A program made the translations under genes and the position numbers. From the NCBI RefSeq assembly GCF_014191495.1, contig NZ_JACHWR010000002.1, positions 558,001-622,000 on the forward strand: a stretch of DNA of 64,000 bases, given 5' to 3'. The notes under the pieces are model-generated. The model did not search any database, was not told the origin of the DNA, and was given only the letters and a program-made list of their open reading frames with translations. Below, piece after piece: positions 60,468-64,000 of this stretch (within the stretch, counting starts at the first letter, position 1; the number at the start of each line of letters is the position of its first letter). The stretch is from Nocardioides soli (GTDB taxonomy: Bacteria; Actinomycetota; Actinomycetes; Propionibacteriales; Nocardioidaceae).

Positions 60468-61703
60468 ATGGCCCACTACCGTCGGATCGGCGAGGTGCCC
60501 CCGAAGCGGCACACCCAGCACCGTGACCCCGAGGGTCGGCTCTACTACGAGGAGCTGATGGGGGAGGAGGGCTTCTCCTCGGACTCCTCGCTGCTCTACC
60601 ACCGCGGGGTGCCGTCGGCGATCGTCGCGAGTGAGGTCTGGGAGCTGCCCGACCAGTCGCGCACGCCCAACCATCCGCTGAAGCCGCGTCACCTCAAGCT
60701 GCACTCCTTGTTTCCGGTGGTTGAGGAGGGCGCGCAGCGCCCGTCTCGAAACCCGGACGCGGTGACCGATCGCCGGCTCGTGCTCGGCAACAACGACGTG
60801 CGGATCTCGTACGTCGTGACCGGCACCGATCCGTCGCCGTACTACCGCAACGCGATCGGCGACGAGTGCGTGTACGTCGAGTCCGGCACCGGCGTGGTCG
60901 AGACCGTCTTCGGTGTCATCGGCTATCGCGCCGGCGACTACGTGATCGTGCCGCGCGCGACCACGCACCGCTGGGTGCCCGCCCAGCCCAGCCAGCTCTA
61001 CGCGATCGAGGCCAACAGCCACGTCGCGCCGCCGAAGCGCTACCTCTCCCGCTACGGCCAGCTGCTGGAGCACGCGCCGTACTGCGAGCGCGACCTCTAC
61101 GGCCCCGAGCAGCCGTTCACGATGACCGGCGCGGACGTCGAGGTGCTGGTCAAGCACCGCACCTCGGCCGGGATCGTCGGTTCCCGGATGACCTACGCGA
61201 CCCATCCGTTCGACGTCGTGGGCTGGGACGGCTGCCTCTACCCGTACACCTTCAACGTCGAGGACTTCATGCCGATCACCGGCAAGGTGCACCAGCCACC
61301 GCCGGTGCACCAGGTCTTCGAGGGCCACAACTTCGTGGTCTGCAACTTCCTGCCGCGCAAGGTCGACTACCACCCGCTGTCGATCCCGGTTCCCTACTAC
61401 CACTCCAACGTCGACAGCGACGAGGTGATGTTCTACGTCGGCGGGGACTACGAGGCCCGCAGGGGCTCCGGCATCGGCCTCGGCTCGATCTCGCTGCACC
61501 CGGGCGGCTACGCCCACGGGCCGCAGCCGTCGGCCGTCGAGGCCTCGCTCGGCGTGGAGTTCTTCGAGGAGTCGGCCGTCATGGTCGACACCTTCGCGCC
61601 GCTCGAGCTCGGCGAGGGCGGGCTGGCCGTCGAGGACGCGGCGTACGCCTGGACCTGGTCCGGCCGAGGTCCCGACGACCCCGCGGTCTTCTCCAACAGC
61701 TGA
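60468..61703 (+). CDS. hmgA: Homogentisate 1,2-dioxygenase
   Basis: This 411-residue iron dioxygenase shows VEVLVKHRTSAGIVGSRMTY, THPFDVVGWDGCLYPYTFNVEDF and GKVHQPPPVHQVFEG. The iron-binding region PVPYYHSNVDSDEVMFYVGG is followed by SISLHPGGYAHGP. It opens the homogentisate ring to maleylacetoacetate. The ATG at 60468 gives MAHYRRIGEVPPKRH. Residues about 83-96 (PVVEEGAQRPSRNP) are encoded by a REP-like palindrome (60716-60757), a likely insertion in a surface loop. Confidence 0.93.
   Translation: MAHYRRIGEVPPKRHTQHRDPEGRLYYEELMGEEGFSSDSSLLYHRGVPSAIVASEVWELPDQSRTPNHPLKPRHLKLHSLFPVVEEGAQRPSRNPDAVTDRRLVLGNNDVRISYVVTGTDPSPYYRNAIGDECVYVESGTGVVETVFGVIGYRAGDYVIVPRATTHRWVPAQPSQLYAIEANSHVAPPKRYLSRYGQLLEHAPYCERDLYGPEQPFTMTGADVEVLVKHRTSAGIVGSRMTYATHPFDVVGWDGCLYPYTFNVEDFMPITGKVHQPPPVHQVFEGHNFVVCNFLPRKVDYHPLSIPVPYYHSNVDSDEVMFYVGGDYEARRGSGIGLGSISLHPGGYAHGPQPSAVEASLGVEFFEESAVMVDTFAPLELGEGGLAVEDAAYAWTWSGRGPDDPAVFSNS
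60716..60757. repeat. REP-like palindromic repeat inside hmgA
   Basis: GGTGGTTGAGGAGGGCGCGC, then AGCGCCCGTCTCGAAACCCG: the arms GGTGGTTGAG/CTCGAAACC are imperfect complements around a perfect GGGCGC/GCGCCC core. The right half matches the fbiC repeat (GGCGCGC...GTCTCGAAACC). It is read in frame (residues about 83-96) without breaking the gene. Confidence 0.8.
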
Positions 61704-61780
61704 CCGTCCACAGCCTCCTCGGTCTCGGTCGACCGGCCCGATCGACCGTGTCAGACTCGAGGTCGAAGGAGGTGCCCGTC

Positions 61781-62014
61781 GTGACCGATCCGCAGGTCTG
61801 GACCCTGATCGGCGTGTTCGCCGCGAGCACCTTCGCCATGGTCGGTCTCGCGTCCACGACCTTCCTCCGCGTCCTGCGCGCCGAGATCGACGGTCTACGT
61901 GGCGAGCTGCTCGGTGAGATCAACAGTCTGGGAGCCGAGGTGACGGCTGGGATCCGACTGCTCGACAAGGACATCTCGGCGATCGCCCGCCGGGTCTTTC
62001 CCGACGAGCCCTGA
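61781..62014 (+). CDS. Small membrane-anchored coiled-coil protein
   Basis: This 77-residue protein has an N-terminal membrane segment (WTLIGVFAASTFAMVGLASTTF). An amphipathic coiled-coil-like helix follows, with LRAEIDGLRGELLGEINSLGAEVTAGIRLLDKDI heptads. GTG 61781 follows AAGGAGG at ideal spacing. Unknown function; proteins of this type may be scaffolds. The stop overlaps the terminator hairpin. Confidence 0.78.
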   Translation: MTDPQVWTLIGVFAASTFAMVGLASTTFLRVLRAEIDGLRGELLGEINSLGAEVTAGIRLLDKDISAIARRVFPDEP

Positions 62015-62057
62015 CGCCGCGCGGAGTCCCTCGACATCGGGATTCCGCGCGGCGTCA
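62012..62057. terminator. Bidirectional hairpin overlapping a stop codon
   Basis: 14-bp perfect arms TGACGCCGCGCGGA (62012-62025) and TCCGCGCGGCGTCA (62044-62057) continue inward with GTCCC/GGGAT pairing. The first arm contains the TGA stop of the 61781 gene. It lies before the convergent membrane protein gene (stop at 62081). Confidence 0.82.
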
Positions 62058-62080
62058 GGCCGGCAATGCGCGCGCAGCCG

Positions 62081-62800
62081 TCAGGCCGCGACCGCCTGGC
62101 CGTTCAGCGTCTTGTACGTGTACGCCGTGCCGATCAGGATCACCGGGATCGCCGCGATCAGGCCCACGCCGCACAGCAGGAAGCCGACGATGTAGGTCGC
62201 CAGGCAGAGCAGGAACCAGACGATCACGTTGCCGGCGTTGTTCTTGGTGAACTCGAAGCTCGCCTTGATCGCGTCGATCGCGCCCAGCTCCTGACGGTCC
62301 ATCAGGAAGTAGAGCGTGAACGAGGTGAAGAACGCCACCAGCAGGCCCGGGATCACGCACAGGATGAGGCCGACGAAGGTGGCGACGCTGATCAGCAGGG
62401 AGGCCACGATGACCTCGCCGAGCTTGTTCGGCGTCAGCAGCGTCTTGGGGTCCAGCTCGCGGCCCTCGGTGATATCCAGCGCGGCGCGCACCAGGCCGGC
62501 GCCGATGATCATCGAGAGCACCCAGCCGGCCAGGCTGATGACCCACCGCAGGATCAGGCTGTCGCCGACGAAGTACGACACCACCTGCACGACCACCTGC
62601 ACGGCGACCAGCACCAGCACCGCGATCACGATGGAGCCGAGGTTGCCGGTGAACTTGTTCCAGCCGAAGGACCACGCGGTCCCGGCGCTGTAGCCACCGC
62701 CGCCCTGGGGCGGGGCCGGCGGCGGGGGCGGCGGCGGAGCGCCGTACCCGTCACTGGGCGGCTGCTGCTCGGGCGGCAGAGGGGGCTCGTACGTCGACAT
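62081..62800 (-). CDS. Proline-rich-tailed integral membrane protein
   Basis: This 239-residue protein has an N-terminal cytoplasmic-type tail rich in Pro/Gln/Gly (about 1-42) and about five hydrophobic segments (for example SIVIAVLVLVAVQVVVQVV, VISLAGWVLSMIIGAGL, VGLILCVIPGLLVAFF, and GFLLCGVGLIAAIPVILIG). This resembles DUF975/YciC-like membrane proteins. SYFVGDSLILRW and ALDITEGRELDPKTLL are soluble loops. The role is unknown. Confidence 0.82.
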   Translation of the reverse strand: MSTYEPPLPPEQQPPSDGYGAPPPPPPPAPPQGGGGYSAGTAWSFGWNKFTGNLGSIVIAVLVLVAVQVVVQVVSYFVGDSLILRWVISLAGWVLSMIIGAGLVRAALDITEGRELDPKTLLTPNKLGEVIVASLLISVATFVGLILCVIPGLLVAFFTSFTLYFLMDRQELGAIDAIKASFEFTKNNAGNVIVWFLLCLATYIVGFLLCGVGLIAAIPVILIGTAYTYKTLNGQAVAA

Positions 62801-62976
62801 TCGGGTCGCTCCTCGTGGGTCAGCTCATGGGTCGGCGCACGCGGCGCCGGCTGGGCAGCAACCTAGCGGTGTGGGGCCGGTGTCGCACAGGGTGCGAACG
62901 GGCTATTGCGGATGGCGCGTCGCTCGCCGGGCCGAGACCCGGCCCGGCGAGCGCCCAGGCACGGCAGGATGGGGGC

Positions 62977-64000
62977 ATGAGTCGGAGAGCGCCGCAGCAG
63001 GACATCGACGAAGCACATCTCGAGGTCGGCGCCCCCGCCGAGGCCGCGGCCGGGCCGAAGGCGGTGGCCATCACGATGAAGCTCGCCGTCGAGCAGATGG
63101 GGGTACGCCGGACCGCCGCGACGCTGCTCAAGCTCAACCAGGCCGACGGCTTCGACTGCCAGGGCTGCGCCTGGCCGGACCCCGACCCGAGCCACCGGCA
63201 CACGGCCGAGTTCTGCGAGAACGGCGCCAAGGCGGTCACCGAGGAGGCGACGCTGCGCCGGGTCGGGCGTGCCTTCTTCGAGGCCCACTCGCTCGCGGAC
63301 CTGTCCGATCGCACCGACTACTGGCTGGGCCAGCAGGGCCGGATCACCGAGCCGATGATCGTCCGTGCCGGCGGCACCCACTACGAGCCGGTGTCGTGGG
63401 ACGAGGCGTTCGCGACCATCGGCCGCCACCTCGGCGGCCTCGACTCGCCGGACCAGGCGGCCTTCTACACGTCGGGCAAGACGTCCAACGAGGCGGCGTT
63501 CGCCTACCAGCTCTTCGTACGCGCGTTCGGCACCAACAACCTGCCCGACTGCTCCAACATGTGCCACGAGTCGACGTCGGTCGGGCTCGCGGAGTCGATC
63601 GGCATCGGCAAGGGGTCGGTGTCGCTGGAGGACATCCACGACGCCGAGCTGATCGTCGTCGCGGGCCAGAACCCCGGCACCAACCACCCGCGGATGCTCA
63701 GCGCCCTGGAGACCGCCAAGCGCAACGGCGCGAAGATCCTCGCGATCAACCCGCTGCGCGAGGCCGGCCTGGTGCGCTTCCGGAACCCGCAGAAGGCACG
63801 CGGACTGGCCGGCCGGGGCACCGCCCTGGCCGACCTGCACCTGCCGGTGCGGATCAACGGCGACCTCGCGCTCTTCCAGGCGATCGGGTCGCTCCTGCTC
63901 GAGTGGGGCTGCGTCGACCGTGACTTCGTGGATCGGCACACCGTCGGCTTCGAGGACTGGGCCACGCACGTCAAGGCGGTCGACTGGGACGTCGTACGCC
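62977..64000 (+). CDS. FdhF/YdeP-family molybdopterin oxidoreductase, N-terminal part (cut by window end)
   Basis: 341 codons are visible and the frame is open to the end. ATG 62977 gives MSRRAPQQDIDEAHLEVGAP. The early motif FDCQGCAWPDPDPSHRHTAEF and CENGAKAV is the signature of the FdhF/YdeP family. QGRITEPMIVRAGGTHYEPVSWDEAF, FYTSGKTSNEAAFAYQLF, CSNMCHESTSVGLAESIG, and VVAGQNPGTNHPRML bind the molybdopterin-guanine dinucleotide. The real frame differs from that of the nearby overlapping antisense and shadow frames. Members may act as formate dehydrogenase-like enzymes in acid resistance; the substrate is not established. Confidence 0.9.
   Translation, partial: MSRRAPQQDIDEAHLEVGAPAEAAAGPKAVAITMKLAVEQMGVRRTAATLLKLNQADGFDCQGCAWPDPDPSHRHTAEFCENGAKAVTEEATLRRVGRAFFEAHSLADLSDRTDYWLGQQGRITEPMIVRAGGTHYEPVSWDEAFATIGRHLGGLDSPDQAAFYTSGKTSNEAAFAYQLFVRAFGTNNLPDCSNMCHESTSVGLAESIGIGKGSVSLEDIHDAELIVVAGQNPGTNHPRMLSALETAKRNGAKILAINPLREAGLVRFRNPQKARGLAGRGTALADLHLPVRINGDLALFQAIGSLLLEWGCVDRDFVDRHTVGFEDWATHVKAVDWDVVR

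Noticed and set aside
1..64000. CRISPR array, insertion sequence, prophage or plasmid origin
   Set aside because: No regularly spaced direct repeats, transposase, integrase, capsid or replication genes were seen.

Overview
The window is high-GC, densely coded DNA with many GTG starts, strong GGAGG-type ribosome sites, 4-bp ATGA/GTGA gene overlaps and F420 biosynthesis genes. This points to an actinobacterium, most likely of the Nocardioides/Nocardioidaceae type; the genus is inference. It holds no rRNA, convincing tRNA, CRISPR array, transposase or phage gene. It reads as chromosomal catabolic and accessory DNA.

Positions 1-24527 form a catabolic cluster of acyl-CoA type. The left part has an alcohol dehydrogenase, a two-gene 2-oxoacid dehydrogenase E1, its E2 on the opposite strand, and an EthD-like protein. 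A long plus-strand operon (5095-14632) follows: SDRs, an APH-like kinase, DUF6285, acyl-CoA synthetase, SCP2-type thiolase, nitroreductase, unknown proteins, SurE and a TetR. A minus-strand operon carries acyl-CoA dehydrogenase, SDR, MaoC hydratase and CofD. A plus-strand operon carries thiolase, SDR and FbiC, followed by another SDR and a second TetR. Together these supply one full round of beta-oxidation. Two coenzyme F420 biosynthesis genes, cofD and fbiC, sit inside the cluster. A 16-bp palindrome, TTGACATCAGAGTCAA, lies in two divergent promoter regions and a close variant in a third, so the block looks like one TetR regulon.

Positions 24528-32268 hold a FUSC-type membrane protein and then an unusual five-gene set. 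A minus-strand series encodes a zinc-finger SDR lacking the catalytic Tyr, a uridine-kinase-like P-loop kinase, an alpha-solenoid protein fused to a class III nucleotide cyclase domain, and a Nudix hydrolase. A divergent HTH-ROK protein faces it. This is the best candidate here for an undescribed nucleotide-based system.

Positions 32444-46780 are a LacI-controlled carbohydrate locus. It has an ABC importer (binding protein, double ATPase, permease) followed by crotonase, aldehyde dehydrogenase, SDR, fused CoA-transferase, DUF993 protein, sugar isomerase/epimerase-like TIM barrel, glycerate kinase and GMC oxidoreductase. The enzyme set suggests oxidation of a (deoxy)sugar or polyol to an acid, CoA activation, cleavage, and entry through glycerate.

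Positions 46879-58038 hold mixed genes: a Cys/Gly-rich zinc-ribbon protein, a secreted M14 carboxypeptidase behind a perfect CRP/GlxR-type site, lactate monooxygenase-like, MmcQ/YjbR, hexapeptide acyltransferase, a CpdA/Rv0805-like phosphodiesterase, pentapeptide-like, Eis-like and OafA/SGNH proteins. Positions 58359-61703 hold homogentisate catabolism (fahA, an unknown gene, divergent hmgA). The end has two small membrane proteins and the start of an FdhF/YdeP-type molybdopterin oxidoreductase. A palindromic REP-like repeat occurs three times, twice inside coding genes (fbiC and hmgA).
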